Shown here: positions 11,151 through 22,194 of the stretch, in pieces
How the letters are laid out: each line of letters begins with the position of its first letter
Numbering within the stretch: the stretch's first letter is position 1
Assembly: GCA_030280995.1 (NCBI GenBank)
Contig: JASXTE010000017.1
Span: 26,702,998 to 26,766,997 of the forward strand
DNA length: 64,000 bases
Direction: 5' to 3'
From: Hemileia vastatrix
Lineage: Eukaryota > Basidiomycota > Pucciniomycetes > Pucciniales > Zaghouaniaceae
Made by a program: the position numbers and the translations under genes
The notes under the pieces: model-generated
The model's input: only the letters and a program-made list of their open reading frames with translations
The model's database searches: none
Told to the model about the DNA's origin: nothing

Positions 11151-12220
11151 CAGGTTTGCCAATAGCAGGGCATAAGAGTTATAACTCCTGCTGGGTAATT
11201 GTAGATAGATTTACAAAGATGTGTAAATTTATTCCTACCCACAAAGAGGTTTCTGCAAAGGACTTAGCTTTTTTATGGTGGACACAAATGTTAAATACAG
11301 CAGGTTTCCCCAAAGCAATAGTTTCTGACAGAGATACTAAATTTACTTCTGAGTTCTGGACGTCACTTATGGATGTTTCAGGGTGTCAATTAAAACTTTC
11401 TACAGCACACCATCCACAAACTGATGGGCTAGCAGAAAGAATGATACAAACCTTAGAAGATATGATAAGAAGATACTGTGCTTTTGGTCTTAATTTTAAA
11501 GACAATGACAAATTCACGCATGATTGGGTAACCCTTATCCCAGGTTTAGAATTTGCATATAATAGTACAGTCCATTCTGTCACTGGCAAAAAGCCATTTG
11601 AGTTATGGTTGGGTTATGTACCTAATACCCCTGCTAAAACTCTTAATAAGTTACCTAGATTGGATATTCATCCAGGTACTAAATCTTTTCTTCAGATGCA
11701 GGAATTATGCAGAAAACATGCTCAAGAATGTATAAATAAGGCTTTTGAGTATGAAAAGAAAAGATGGGATAAAGCCCATAAAGAACAAATGTTCAAAGAG
11801 GGTGATGAAGTCCTTATTTCAACGCTACATTTCAATTTAAATGGTAATGTTAAATTGAAGGATCCATTCATTGGACCATTTGTAGTTAAAAAGATGGTTG
11901 GTAATAATGCTGTTGAGGTTATTCTATATGCACCTTATGATAGAAAACATCCAGTATTTCCTATTTCTCTTATAAAACCATACCATTCTAATGATACTGC
12001 TCTCTTTCCAAGAAGATCAGGAAGGCATAAACAGCAACCTGAAGAAATAGTGGAAAAAGCAGAAATTGAAAAGATACTTAAAAAGAGACACCTTACTAAA
12101 GAAAAGGGAGTTGAGTATCTATTAAGATTTAAAAATAAATCAAGTGAATATGACCAGTGGATTCCAGAAAATGAAATCTCTGATCTTAAAAATCTCTTGA
12201 AAAAATTTAAATCTAAATAA
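11138..12220 (+). CDS. Element D pol continuation: integrase core and chromodomain
   Basis: This 360-residue frame is the C-terminal part of pol, displaced by the upstream one-base deletion; its ATG is not an independent start. The integrase DDE core is complete: Asp in NMDFVTG/VIVDRF near 11140-11210, Asp in VSDRDTKF near 11320, and Glu in HPQTDGLAERMIQ near 11415-11445. The last 55 residues (IEKIL, then VEYLLRFK and WIPENEISDL) match a chromodomain, a module that targets chromoviruses to chromatin. The ORF ends just before the polypurine tract. Confidence 0.9.
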   Translation: MDFVTGLPIAGHKSYNSCWVIVDRFTKMCKFIPTHKEVSAKDLAFLWWTQMLNTAGFPKAIVSDRDTKFTSEFWTSLMDVSGCQLKLSTAHHPQTDGLAERMIQTLEDMIRRYCAFGLNFKDNDKFTHDWVTLIPGLEFAYNSTVHSVTGKKPFELWLGYVPNTPAKTLNKLPRLDIHPGTKSFLQMQELCRKHAQECINKAFEYEKKRWDKAHKEQMFKEGDEVLISTLHFNLNGNVKLKDPFIGPFVVKKMVGNNAVEVILYAPYDRKHPVFPISLIKPYHSNDTALFPRRSGRHKQQPEEIVEKAEIEKILKKRHLTKEKGVEYLLRFKNKSSEYDQWIPENEISDLKNLLKKFKSK

Positions 12221-12325
12221 TACTGTTCATTCAGTATATGTATTATAAATTTTTTTTTTTATTTTATTATTTCATTCCTTAAGATTAATTAAAATGTCTT
12301 AACATTTTTTTTTATTGTTTTTTTT

Positions 12326-12337
12326 GGGGTGAGGGAG
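12326..12337 (+). other. Polypurine tract of element D
   Basis: GGGGTGAGGGAG directly precedes the 3' LTR, the expected primer site for plus-strand DNA. Elements C and G have GTGAGGGAG in the same place. Confidence 0.75.
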
Positions 12338-13510
12338 TGTCAGCCTGAATATCCTTAGGACTGAGTATTTCTGATGCTTAAAATAAGATAACCTTAAGTA
12401 GATTAAGCTTATATCTTAAAAATAAGGTTAAAATAATAATATATATTATTTTATTATATATATATATAATTATTATTCTATTATATAATTTATAATAGTT
12501 TAAATAGCTTATCCATGGCCTAATAATACTTATTAAGGTGTTAATGGAGTCATAATATACTTATCTTAAGTGATATGAAGTAATTATTGACATACATAAG
12601 CTTATATGTATACATAAATCTCATATTCAGTGAAATATGCAGTATATTATGTATATTTAGGTATATAAGTGGGTTTTAGCCCCTTAAGAGCCTATAACCT
12701 TTGTTTTTCTGCTTATTTTAGGTCATATGGACGAAATCAGTGGACTCTCAATGCCTACAGAAGCATAGACACCTATATCAGGCGCATACACCCAGTTTGG
12801 ACAACTAAAATTACTTGGATGGTTATTCACGGATTTATGGGTTGGAAAGATGTTTTTGGGTTAATGTGGATGCTTGGGGATGTTATTGGGGGCTTGGACA
12901 TTTTATTTGTTTCCTTTATATGCTTTTAGTTTCATTAAATCTCTTTTTGATTATTTATTTTACCTGTTTCTTTATGGTATCCGCTTTTATCTGGGTTTTC
13001 TATTTATGGTATGACTCTGTGTTATTATTAATAGTGATGGAGGGTCCTTACTGGAGGTCTGGGTGTTGAAACTGCTTGAAGTGGACGCCATGGGGAGGTG
13101 ATGGGCCCTCACAGTGCTGTAATTGCCGGGGATAGCAGTGACATCATCTGGATTGAAGGTCTGTGCACTCCAGTGGATTTGGGTATAAGTAAGGAGGGAT
13201 TTTGATGGTTTATTATCATCATTCAATTACTACACTTCAAACAAACACTACAATACAATTATTAACTTTCAGAAATATATTATAAAGCCCTTATAAATTG
13301 ATATTATCTTTATAAAAGCTATAACTATATTTTATTCTTCTATTTTCCACCACTAGCACGCATTTAAATCCAAGTATTGTGAGTTTTATTTGAGTATAAC
13401 TATTCTATTATTCTTCCCCTGAGGTTTAATCACTAAATCATTTATTAATAAGTAGTAGGACCATAAAATAATACTATTATATCATACTTACATACTAGAC
13501 TATACTGACA
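12338..13510 (+). repeat. Element D 3' LTR
   Basis: 1173 bp, TGTCAG...CTGACA. It differs from the 5' LTR at roughly 15-20 positions by eye, suggesting a recent insertion. It is followed by the target duplication GGTAC and then the rest of the copia RNase H. Confidence 0.95.
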
Positions 13511-13604
13511 GGTACCAACATCAGAACAATTAGCGGATATCATGACAAGGCAACTGAACAGACAATTGCATGAAATAGGATGCATTAACATAGGTGATAA
13601 ATGA
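13511..13604 (+). pseudogene. Copia pol C-terminus (RNase H tail)
   Basis: After the GGTAC duplication the frame reads VPTSEQLADIMTRQL and stops with TGA at 13602-13604. This is the usual end of copia Pol, and it completes the RNase H cut at 4662. It proves that element D is nested in the copia relic. Confidence 0.85.
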
Positions 13605-13742
13605 TTACAATTCTTATTTTTTTTCTTTTTTTTCTTTTTTTTCTTTTTTCTTTCTTTTTATCCTTATAATTATATATAAATTAAAAAAATGTAATACACT
13701 CCTTTATATACTTTAAAAATTTCCCAGTATCAGCATCTTGTT
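13605..13742 (+). other. Copia 3' untranslated stretch, pyrimidine-rich
   Basis: Contains a run of T-rich TTTTTTTTC units (13613-13662) and an AT-rich segment before the polypurine tract. No gene seen. Confidence 0.6.
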
Positions 13743-13753
13743 GATGGGGCGGG

Positions 13754-13962
13754 TGTTAGGTCTCAACTACACCACAGACCAATATATATAGATAGAGACA
13801 AAACAATAGTAATGATAAATCCTTTTGAATATACTTAACCACTAAGTCATTCTGCTGCAACAATAAGGAGAACATGTTCTTGAGCTTCCAGGGCTCAAAG
13901 ATGCCACATTGAGCAAAGGAGCAACTCAGCCGCTTTGAATTTGAAAAGATAATGATTTAGGG
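13754..13962 (+). repeat. Start of copia 3' LTR (interrupted by LINE)
   Basis: TGTTAGGTCTC follows the purine tract GATGGGGCGGG (13743-13753), the position and form expected of a copia 3' LTR start. It is interrupted by the LINE at about 13963. Continuation after 18974 is likely, but the LTR end cannot be defined without the 5' copy. Confidence 0.5.
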
Positions 13963-14044
13963 GGGAGTGGCCTGATTGGAACTAGGAAAAAGCTGTAGCC
14001 TGAGCCCTGGGGAGGTAAGAGAGAAACTTAAAGAGGGCAACCAG

Positions 14045-14967
14045 TTAAAATTTGCCTCTAAGCTTCTTTAGAGTGCCTGGAGGGGGAAAGAGAAACAGGA
14101 GTGAGGCTTTGTGTGACTTAATAAAAGATTTCAAAAAGGAAATTGAGGGAGGGGGCAAGTAGGAAGAAAAACACTCAGAAGAAGAGCCAAAGGGGTGAGA
14201 GCCATTGGCTAAGGCACCAACCAATACATTTCCAGGGATTCCTTTATAGCCAGGGCACCATAGTAGCAAGATCTTCAAAGAGGGGTTGTGGCTGAGGATA
14301 AGTAAGGTAGTCTGAATGATGACTCAAAGGATAGAAACATTAGGAAAAGGAGAGGAAAGGCACAAAAGGCAACAGATCACCAATTGGCTGTCTTTGACAA
14401 TGGTGAGGGAGGGAATCAAGAAGTTAAATGGGTTGGAGAGAAATAGGTAGAGCCCTAGGAGAATTCCAACCAGCTCAGCTTCAAATACAGAGAAGAGGGA
14501 GGTGTCACCTAGGCAAGAAATTGTGGGAAGAAAGAGGCCTGTATCAAAGGCAGCTACATAAACTCCCTCTTTAGATTTTGAACCATCTGAGTATATAAAA
14601 TGAGAGATTGAAGGTTGATAATTAATGGTGGAAAGACATTGGGAGAGAGCCTCCTGTTAAGAGGGGGCAATATACAGGCTAAAAAGAGGGGGGCCCAGGG
14701 AGGCCACAGAGCAAGGGAGCAAATATCCAAATTATTGAGAGAGAGTTGGGGAGAGAAAAGGCAGTAAGAGGTGAGGAAATGAAGCAGGTAGAGATGAAGT
14801 TTTGGTGTGACAACATTGAGAATTGATTTGTCTAATCTGGCCATTGGATTGGATAATGGGATGGTGAGAAGGCAATCCCAGGCTTGACATACTGCCATAT
14901 CAAGGCGTTTCTTGCATGAGAGAGAAGATGAGTTGTGAAGTAAGATGCACACAGGAGTGTATCTCAA
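14045..14967 (-). pseudogene. LINE C-terminus with RNase H-like domain
   Basis: Near 14590 the - strand reads YSDGSKSKEGVYVAAF in one frame, an RNase H first-Asp motif (DGSK...G). Downstream is a C-terminal piece with a WCPGYKGIPGN stretch near 14250, like the WVPGHxGIxGN motif of RNase H. The two are in different frames, so the domain is broken. Confidence 0.55.
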
Positions 14968-15253
14968 GCACCCAAGGGCACCTCCGATTTCCCTATTATA
15001 AACAAACTGAAGTATTCTTGCAGTGCAGATGGTTTTCTTTGGGGAATACCAAACTATGGCAGCATAGTCTGTGCCTGAGTGAATGAGAGAATTGATGAGG
15101 AGTTTATATTTTTAGAGAGGAATTCCTCAACAAATGGAGGCAGCTTGGAGTCCGCATGCAACTCTTTTGATTCTTTTAGGCTTGAAAGAGAGAGTGGGGT
15201 CCAACAGAATGCCCAGCCATTTAAGGGAGGGGGAAGAGGTGAGAGTACAATTG

Positions 15254-16305
15254 TCAAAGGAAAGGGTGGGAGGGGACTTGAGGATGGCTGATCTTTTGGC
15301 GAATAACATCCATTTTTTTGGCCTTATCAAAGACTGCAGCATGAGAATGAACCCAGTCAAGAGCTTCCACCCCAAGGCGGGACAAGTGTTGGGAAACTTT
15401 AACAGGATCTTTATCCGCTGCAAGGAAAATAACATCATCAATAATGCATAGGGAAAAACTGGAAGGGGAAAGAGAGGGGAGGGTGAGCAATCCAGAATTT
15501 CATATAATGTATAAAAGAGGAGATAGAGGTGATCCCTGGGGGAGGCCTTTGGGGAAAATGGAGTAAGGTGACTCATATGAAGAGAAGGAAGTGCTTGTGA
15601 TGCAATTAGTAAGTGAATTTGTGATGAGTGAGATGAGGTCACGAGGGGGAGGGAGGGAAGGTAAAGTGTGAGAAAGACGGAGGAGGTTGACTGAGTGAAA
15701 AGTGCCCTTGACATCCAATGATAGGGTCCAACCACCTTTCCAGAGGGCCATTGGTCCTTGGTCCAAGTGGTGAAATGCAGAAGAGCATCAGAGGTGCTTC
15801 CAAGAGGGTGACCACCATAATGATTAGCAGGGAGAAGAGAAGATGATTCCATATAAAATGAGAGGCAATTGGTGAGAAGTGAATCTAAGAGTTTCCCCAT
15901 AGTATTGAGGAGAGTGATAGGGTGGTAGGCACCAGTGACTGTGTAATCTGGCCTGCCTGGTTTAGGGATGATAAATGTTTTTTCTCTTTTCCAAATATCT
16001 GGATAATGGCCTGACTTGAGGCACTTCTGGAAAATAGGAAGCAAAAGATCAGTGATAGCCTTGGGATTGCAATGTAAAGGAGAATTAGGAATGGAATCCG
16101 GGCCAGGAGCCCTTCTTCTCTTAGTTTTGAGCAAGGTTGAAAGAACTTCATTCTTGGTGAAGGGGGGAGAGTGAGAAGGGGGAGAAGGCCACGGGGGAGG
16201 GAAAACCCTCAGGTCACATGGGATAGAAGCAACAAAGGTAACTTCAAAAAGAGAAGATGACTTTAAAAAATCATCAGGGATTAAGTTTCCACTACCATCA
16301 GTCAA
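15254..16305 (-). pseudogene. LINE reverse transcriptase, frameshifted
   Basis: From 16305 the frame shows RRRAPGPDSIPN, FIIPKPGRPD and YHPITLLNTMGKLL, which are fingers motifs of LINE RT. Near 15750 it shifts to the frame with LDVKGTFHSV and GLPQGSPLSPLL (15500-15766). Then a third frame carries CIIDDVIF, the YxDD-type box (about 15440). At least two frameshifts separate the blocks, so the enzyme is dead. Confidence 0.8.
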
Positions 16306-16817
16306 AGGAGGGTTAGTTTTTAGTATGTGAGATTGGGAAAGATACTTAGCTGGCTTATAGAGAGAAGTAGGGGTGAAGGAGGAAAGGAAGGAGCCCCAAT
16401 GTTATATTTTAAGAAACTAGATTTTAGCGCGGAAAGTTTTGTGGGCTGACAGAAACTTGGAAGTGTTGTGAGGGGTAGGGGAAGAATGCATGGCCCTTTG
16501 AGCTTGATAACATGACTTCTTGAGGGGATACAAGATGTCTCTATTCCACCATATGAAGCAAAACAAGCCATGCTACTGCAGCAGGAGAAAAAATACATTA
16601 GTTTGATAAAAAGGGAAGTAATTGATTCAGCAGCCTCAGTGATAGAGGAGGGAATAGGAGAGGGAGTAGGAGGGGAAAGAGAAGCAATAGATGAATGAAG
16701 AGAAGACTTATTAAGCTTATTCTAGTTATGGAAAGGCTTAATGGGGGATAGGAGAGAAGTGAGGAGGAGGCATGTGGAGATTGACAGATGATCAGATATA
16801 TGAGAGTAAGACCCTTT

Positions 16818-17258
16818 TCAGACCGTTACACAACTGATAACCAAAAATAGTTCCCTACCATTTGCAAACACCAGATCTATAACCAAAGTAAAGTTCCTGG
16901 TTTTGCAAAAAGTGGGAACACCGGGTTGAGAAACTAAAGTCATATTCAGGTCTGAGAGCAAGTCCAGAGAAGGGGAAGCAGCAGGATGGTTGGAAGAATG
17001 GCGTTCAGCACTAGCCCACATGTCATGGTGAAGATTGGAGTCAGAAAATAAGTAGATGGGGCAGTTAGAAAATTGAGAAAGAGTAGGAAAAAGAAAAGGA
17101 GTAGTGGTAAAAGTTTGAGGAGGATTGTAGATGTTAATTAATGAAATAGAGGAGTAGTTGAGTTGAACATTAAGGAGAGTTAGGTCAAAAAATGGACTTG
17201 GAAGAGAGGAAAAGAGATGAAGAGAATGCTTAGCGTTGGCATAAAAGAAGCATCTCAT
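16818..17258 (-). pseudogene. LINE AP-like endonuclease fragment
   Basis: A 146-residue frame with SLINIYNPP, YLFSDSNLHHDMW (the GDFN-like box) and a TRNFTLVIDLVFA segment resembling the IDL-type end of endonuclease/exonuclease/phosphatase domains. It lies between the zinc-knuckle ORF1 and RT, as expected. Confidence 0.65.
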
Positions 17259-17487
17259 AGGGGAGAGAAGAGGTGTGGGTGAGGGGCAGAGAGGAGTGAT
17301 TAGATGCCATCCCTTTGCAGGGGCAGGAGAGATGTGATCCGGTGAGATGAAGGGCTCTTGAAGAGCAAGGATGTCAAAAGATGGGGTATCAGAGTTGTTA
17401 AAAACGGAGTGGAAACCTAAAAATATTAATGAAAATTCAACTGGTAGATGGAGAAAGGGACTTTAGGCAATTTCTCAAAGGGGCCCT

Positions 17488-17778
17488 TCATATCAACCTA
17501 TTAAGAGGGAAAGTGGGCATGTAGGGGAGGTGAGAAATGGATGGAGGGTTGGGGTTGTCTAAAAGTGATTGGAATGAGGAGTGAGATATTTTGACAGGGT
17601 GATCATGAGGGAGTGCCTCCACGCATCTGAAGCAGACTAGAGTGGAGAGTTCAGGATGCTTGCAATTTTTTGAATTTTGATGACCAGAACAGTTTAAGCA
17701 TTGGGGAGGGAAAGTGCAATGAATTGAGAGGTGACACTTTCCCCAGCACTGAAAGCAGGTGCTCTGTTCATGGTTCAC
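17488..17778 (-). pseudogene. LINE ORF1 C-terminus with CCHC zinc knuckles
   Basis: A canonical knuckle CFQCWGKCHLSIHC (CX2CX4HX4C) is followed by CLNCSGHQNSKNC and CFRC, giving two or three knuckles as in LINE ORF1 proteins. It continues the upstream ORF1 (17977-18711) in a shifted frame. Confidence 0.7.
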
Positions 17779-17976
17779 CTCCTCAGTGCGTCAGACCTGA
17801 CCTTCAACATAAAGAGGAAAAGGAGGGGAAGGGGAAGAAAGGTTATCAGCTATATTTTTGTCAATTAAGTGGAGAACAACAAAGGAATTATTTTTGCCCT
17901 CTCTAGCAGCAGGTTTGCATATCCAGGTAATCTTGTAAAGTGATTTGAGAACAAAGGGATTATCATCAATGAGGGT

Positions 17977-18711
17977 TTAAGTATCTGCTTGGTTTTCAAG
18001 TTCCAAATAAGTCAGGATACCATGGGCAACCACCGGGAATGAGGGGGATCTATAGATGAAGCCCTGAGGGATCCATGACTTCAAGGAACTTGTGAGAGAA
18101 TGGAGGTTTCTAGAATTGGTGGTAATAATTTTAAGATCATTAGATTTGTGTCTGACAACACCTTGAATGTGGATAGGGGGGTTGTTGTCCAGGTTGACCA
18201 TTTTCTTGGTGTTGATTTTGTTATTCAGCATATTGAGGATTTGAGGGTTGAAAATTTCAGCTAGGACAGGGGAGGAGGGATTAGCTTGTTTTAGAGTAAA
18301 ATGTGGGAGGCCCAAAGAGTTATGAACTGGGCGGAAAGAAGTAGGGGAGGTTTGAGATGAGCCAGAGGCAGCTGCCTGGGTAAAAGAAGGGTGTGAGGGG
18401 GAAGAATTAGGATTAGCTAGAGGGGATGGGGAGGAGGTAGGAAAAGGCAAAGTTGATGGGGGAAGGAGTTTAAGCATTTCATCCATCTTCTTGTCAAGGG
18501 AGGTAATATACGGAGGGGTGAAGGATGAGGAGGATTGATAGAAATTGGATTGCCCAAGGTGGTGAGCAATAGAAGCCTCCAAGGCTATGATGTCAGATAA
18601 AGTAGCCATGTGTATGGTGAACTTTAACCATTTCCTAGGTGGTTCCCTTACTGTGTCTATAAGATTGACAAGACATGAAGAAAGGGCAGCAGCATCTGTG
18701 GCACTCGCCAT
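17977..18711 (-). pseudogene. LINE ORF1 N-terminal part
   Basis: A 244-residue frame starting at ATG 18711. It is S/P-rich in the middle with a more ordered C-terminal part (QGVVRHKSNDLKIITTNS, ESWIPQG-like), typical of the esterase/RRM-less gag of fungal LINEs. No specific domain is recognised. It is read as ORF1 from its position before the CCHC knuckles. Confidence 0.5.
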
Positions 18712-18974
18712 GCCTACCAGGAGTACTACATGAGCAGCAGGTTATCCAGGATTGACGGCAGATTGGAAGGGGAAACACGGGGAACCTGTGAGCCCAAAAT
18801 CTGCAAAAAGTGTGGTATGCACATCGCAGGTAAATTATCTTTTGGACCAATCAGCTTGTGTATCCAAGGAGGAACAAAGGAAAAGCATAGCCCAGAGGAT
18901 AGCACTATTATAAATATGTAATTATGGTTTTAAAAGAAAAAAAGCAAAAGAAAAGCACAGAAGGGGATTTAGGG

Positions 18975-20277
18975 TCTGTGCGCTTGGATCTTGAAGTGGG
19001 ATGTTCTGCATAAAGGAATTATTAGCTTAGGAGTGCAATCACTGAACATTATGGATTTGGATTTTCCAATAATTGTGTGTTATGCATTAAGGAAGGAATT
19101 ATAGCACAAGGAAGGCCTTAAGTACATAGTATACTGCACCGCAGCTAGTGTGGTAACTTACTGAAATAGATAATGTAAATTGCAAAGGCTAATTAGTTAA
19201 GTCAATTGTCAGAACTATGTAATGAAACAAGGAGAATGGGGACTCAATCACAAAATTACCCAAGAGTCAAAGAGACTAGGATCAGCACTGAAAGGTGACA
19301 ACACGGGAAGTAGCGCTGAAAAAATGCAAAGGTACAATCATAAGAGCGCATGTGAAAAATGAGTGAAACAAGTAAATACTAGTTTTAGTAGGCATAGGGT
19401 ATGTTTAGGCACTGTAGTTGTTACAAGCGGTGTATTTAGTTTACTAATGAATTAGTTAGCGTTTTGCTAATGTGGTGCTAGAAACAGCACTGGAGATCTA
19501 CTAGGAAACTGTGTCTGGAGTGCTGAAAAATATAAGAAGGAAAGGCTATCTTATAGGGGTAGAAAAAGAGTGAGGTAAAGAATTATTATTGAGATCAGTC
19601 ATTTTAATTACAAACATTAGAGCTTCATATTATATACTTTTGAAATATATTGTGATATATAGAAATTTTGTCTATTTTGTGATTACTCTGAAAAAAAGTT
19701 TGTGCATCTGTGTGTGTATTTCATATAGTTTAGTGAAAAAGCGCAACCCAGAAGGAATATATAGATTCAGTAGGATAAACTATTATTAGAGTTATTTTAT
19801 TGCTATAATAAGGCATATTAAAAGAGAGTGCTTCAAGAGGGGGTAGCTGTGGATTTTAGCTCTTATTAAGAATAGAAATATCCAGATAGTAATATTTATT
19901 TTTCCTTATCTTTTAACTCATCTCTCAACTTATAAACTATCTAGTCAGACACTAGTATTACACATTATTGTGCAGTCTTTAAAATAAGAGTGGCAGGCGC
20001 TTCTTTTTAGAAATTGAAAAGAAGAACCAACCCATCTCACATTGTTCCTACTGCTTAGTACTTTAGAACTTTCTACAATTGTTCTCCCAACAGTGGCCTA
20101 ATTGTAACTAGTGCTTGGATTAGATTTTTTGCTTTTCAGAGTTTTGTCAATAAGGTGTAATCAAGCCAGTGCTTCAGTGGAAGAGTTGTAGGGTCTACAA
20201 CAAATGGATCAATAGCCGTTATCAGAGGATAGCGTAGGACTGTATGGTGAATATAGTCAGGTTAAATTATCAAGTGT
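18975..20277. other. No gene seen; probable decayed LTR sequence
   Basis: About 1.3 kb without a convincing ORF. Its first part may be the remaining copia 3' LTR (after the GATTTAGGG repeat at 18966). The later part may be the LTR or leader of the gag relic at 20278. I found no paired repeat in the window to prove either. Confidence 0.4.
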
Positions 20278-21031
20278 GTGTTTATTTTTGGATTTTGCTT
20301 CAATTCATTTATTTTAAAGATAGAACCTACTGCAACTACAAATAGGGGATGTCAGGAGAGGGTTAAAATTTCCCAATCAACAGCATCATTTCCGCAGAGG
20401 GTGACTAAAATTATCAGGTGTAAAGATGAAAGCTTGGGTTTTGTGGGCATTAACACCAAGAAGTTCTTACTTGGGTTTGAACAAGCAGCTGAAGTTCATG
20501 AAGCTACCAAATATGATATGGTGCACCAAGTATTGTTCTTTGTATCAAATGAGTGCAAGGATGATCTGGAGGATCTAAAGGGTCACAAAGAGCATGATTG
20601 GTCAGTGCTAAAAGAACAGGCGCTTAAGAGATGGCCAAATATTACTAAGGAAACTAGGTACACAATTAAGAATCTAGATGTCTTGGTTAAGAAGGCCGAA
20701 TCTGGAGGGGGTGTTTGGGACCCTAAAGAATTTAAAAGTTTCAGGGAAGAGTTTGATTGAATGGTTGAGTATTTGGTCAGTAATAAAGATTTTGGTGATA
20801 ATAATGCATCTTAACCTTGGTTTTGTGAAGCGTTAGCTCCAGAAGAAGAAGACTGGGCAAAGAGGTGCTTGGATAACAAAGGGAAATTAGTTAAGAAGAG
20901 GGATGGTAATTATAAGTACCCTTAATTAGAGGAAGTAGAGACAGAAATTTCAGCAGAAATGAAGTTGCCTTGAGTTGAGCACCACACAGTTAGAGTCCCT
21001 TTGGATAATGAGGAAATGGACAAGGATGCGT
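20278..21031 (+). pseudogene. Relic gypsy gag (element F), truncated by element B
   Basis: The reading frame from about 20390 resembles the gag of A and B: a FLLGFEQAAEV segment (A: FLHRYETAAAI), DMVHQVLFFV (A: DMVKQIRFFI), HDWSVLKEQALKRWP (A: QDWRKLKMEMEKRWP) and SGGGVWDP (A: KGGVTSLHQ). Stops occur at 20758-20760, near 20812 and near 20922, and the frame ends at the element B LTR. After B (33991) no gag continuation is evident. It is a third, more diverged and older member of the A/B lineage. Confidence 0.6.
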
Positions 21032-22103
21032 TGTGGTCTTCCAACATTGGCAGGGGCCTTTGTTGTGTGATTTGGCGCTGTTTGTGCATGTCTTAATTGA
21101 CATCTGTTAAGAATTGGGTATTTTTCTGGTTTTATTCTGTGGATATTGGGTCTACATGTATGTGGGTACTATCACTGGATAGCCCTGGTTTTTCTCTATA
21201 TTTTATGTCTTGAAGACATTTTTCATATTCTGAGTTTTAAGGGGTCATTTCCTCATTTTTCATTTATAAAAGATTGCTGTTTAATTTTGTTTTTTGTGTT
21301 TTATGGGCTAACCTTAAGTTTTAGGGTTAAGTGCTTAGTACCATTGGATAGAGCTAATTTTTCTCTATATTTCATGTCCCAATGTTGTTATAGTGAAATT
21401 CCGTGTTTTAAAGGTTTTAGTAGTTGTAGCTAATTTTTCTAAGTAGATTAGTAGTTTTTATTGGTTTTCTGGCTTCAGGGAGGCCGGGCCGCTTCAGGCG
21501 GCATCTCCGACGTTGGGCGGTCCGCCCGCCTCTGTTTTAGGAGGTTGGGGAGCGCTCCAGGAGGGTTTTTTATGCAATTTGGCAGGTACAGGCGCCAGAT
21601 TGGTGGGTGCGCATGGGCTCTTAGTTAGTGGTCTGTGTGTACATAGTGAATAAGACAGTTTGGGGCAACTTTGATTATCATACAACCATCCAGAGGGGAT
21701 ATCCTTGTTCCTCACTCAGTTTTCACTGATTTTTGACCACAATTGGCTGTGTTTGTTGCAAGGTTAGTTCTTCATTTAACTCAACTTTAGCAACAGGTTC
21801 TCTGGTATAGTCTTGCAAGCTATATCAAGTATTATTGCTGTCTCTGGTGTGGATTTGCAGCCTACATCAAGTATCTTTGCTTTCTCTGGTGTTGACATTG
21901 GTCTACATTTCAGTTCTTTGGTCTGGTAGTCTATCTGGGGACTACTTTCTTGGCTCATCAAGCTGTCAAGTGTGTTAAACAGGAGCTTTAGCAAAACAGG
22001 AACCAACTTACTTTAGCAAGTAAATCTCACTTTTTTTTTCTAAATGGTTTTTCTCCAACTCCCTTGGTCAAGGCATATAGATAGTACTATAGGATTGTCT
22101 ACA
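21032..22103 (+). repeat. Element B 5' LTR
   Basis: 1072 bp, TGTGGTCTTCC...GATTGTCTACA. It contains a GC-rich central segment (about 21475-21560) rich in CCGCC/GGCGG. Related copies are at 1483-3396, 32900-33990 and 42925-63896 (split). Confidence 0.93.
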
Positions 22104-22107
22104 TTTC

Positions 22108-22124
22108 TGGCACCCAACGTGGGG
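22108..22124 (+). other. Primer binding site of element B
   Basis: TGGCACCCAACGTGGGG lies four bases after the LTR end. Element A has TGGCGCCCAACGTGGGG in the same place on its strand. The TGG start pairs with a tRNA 3' CCA; the tRNA is not identified. Confidence 0.8.
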
Positions 22125-22194
22125 AGGAACTTGCTAGTTCTTTGGAATCTCTGTTTGCTTTGGTTGGCTCTTTTTGGTGTTTTGGACTGGAAGA

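Larger units (their letters stand above)
4663..13510 (+). mobile_element. Element D: near-complete chromodomain Ty3/gypsy retrotransposon
   Basis: Two LTRs (4663-5839, 12338-13510) that look about 98-99% identical by eye start TGTCAG and end CTGACA. A perfect 5-bp target duplication GGTAC flanks the element (4658-4662, 13511-13515). A primer site follows the 5' LTR and a polypurine tract precedes the 3' LTR. Inside are a coiled-coil gag region and a pol with zinc knuckle, protease, RT, RNase H, integrase and chromodomain. Only two stop codons and one single-base frameshift are obvious, so the insertion is recent. The host sequence is the copia RNase H. Confidence 0.95.
1..13962 (+). mobile_element. 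Degenerate Ty1/copia LTR retrotransposon, split by two later insertions
   Basis: Copia order is visible on the + strand: GAG-pre-integrase and integrase (about 280-1300), start of reverse transcriptase (about 1300-1480), reverse transcriptase (3400-4240), RNase H (4280-4660) and the RNase H tail (13511-13604). A purine-rich tract (13743-13753) is followed by TGTTAGG, the probable start of the 3' LTR. Many stop codons and frameshifts make it a relic. It is interrupted by a solo LTR (1483-3396) and by element D (4663-13510). The 5' LTR and gag lie outside the window, so the LTR end cannot be fixed by comparison. Confidence 0.85.
13963..18965 (-). mobile_element. Degenerate non-LTR retrotransposon (LINE, Tad-like order)
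   Basis: On the - strand, from 18711 down: ORF1 with N-terminal low-complexity region and CCHC knuckles, AP-type endonuclease, LINE reverse transcriptase, then an RNase H-like domain. This order is known from fungal Tad-type LINEs. All frames are broken. A repeated GATTTAGGG (13954-13962 and 18966-18974) is a plausible 9-bp target duplication and gives about 5.0 kb. There is no poly(A) at the 3' end. Strand composition is markedly C/T-rich on the coding strand, unlike the neighbours. Confidence 0.75.
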
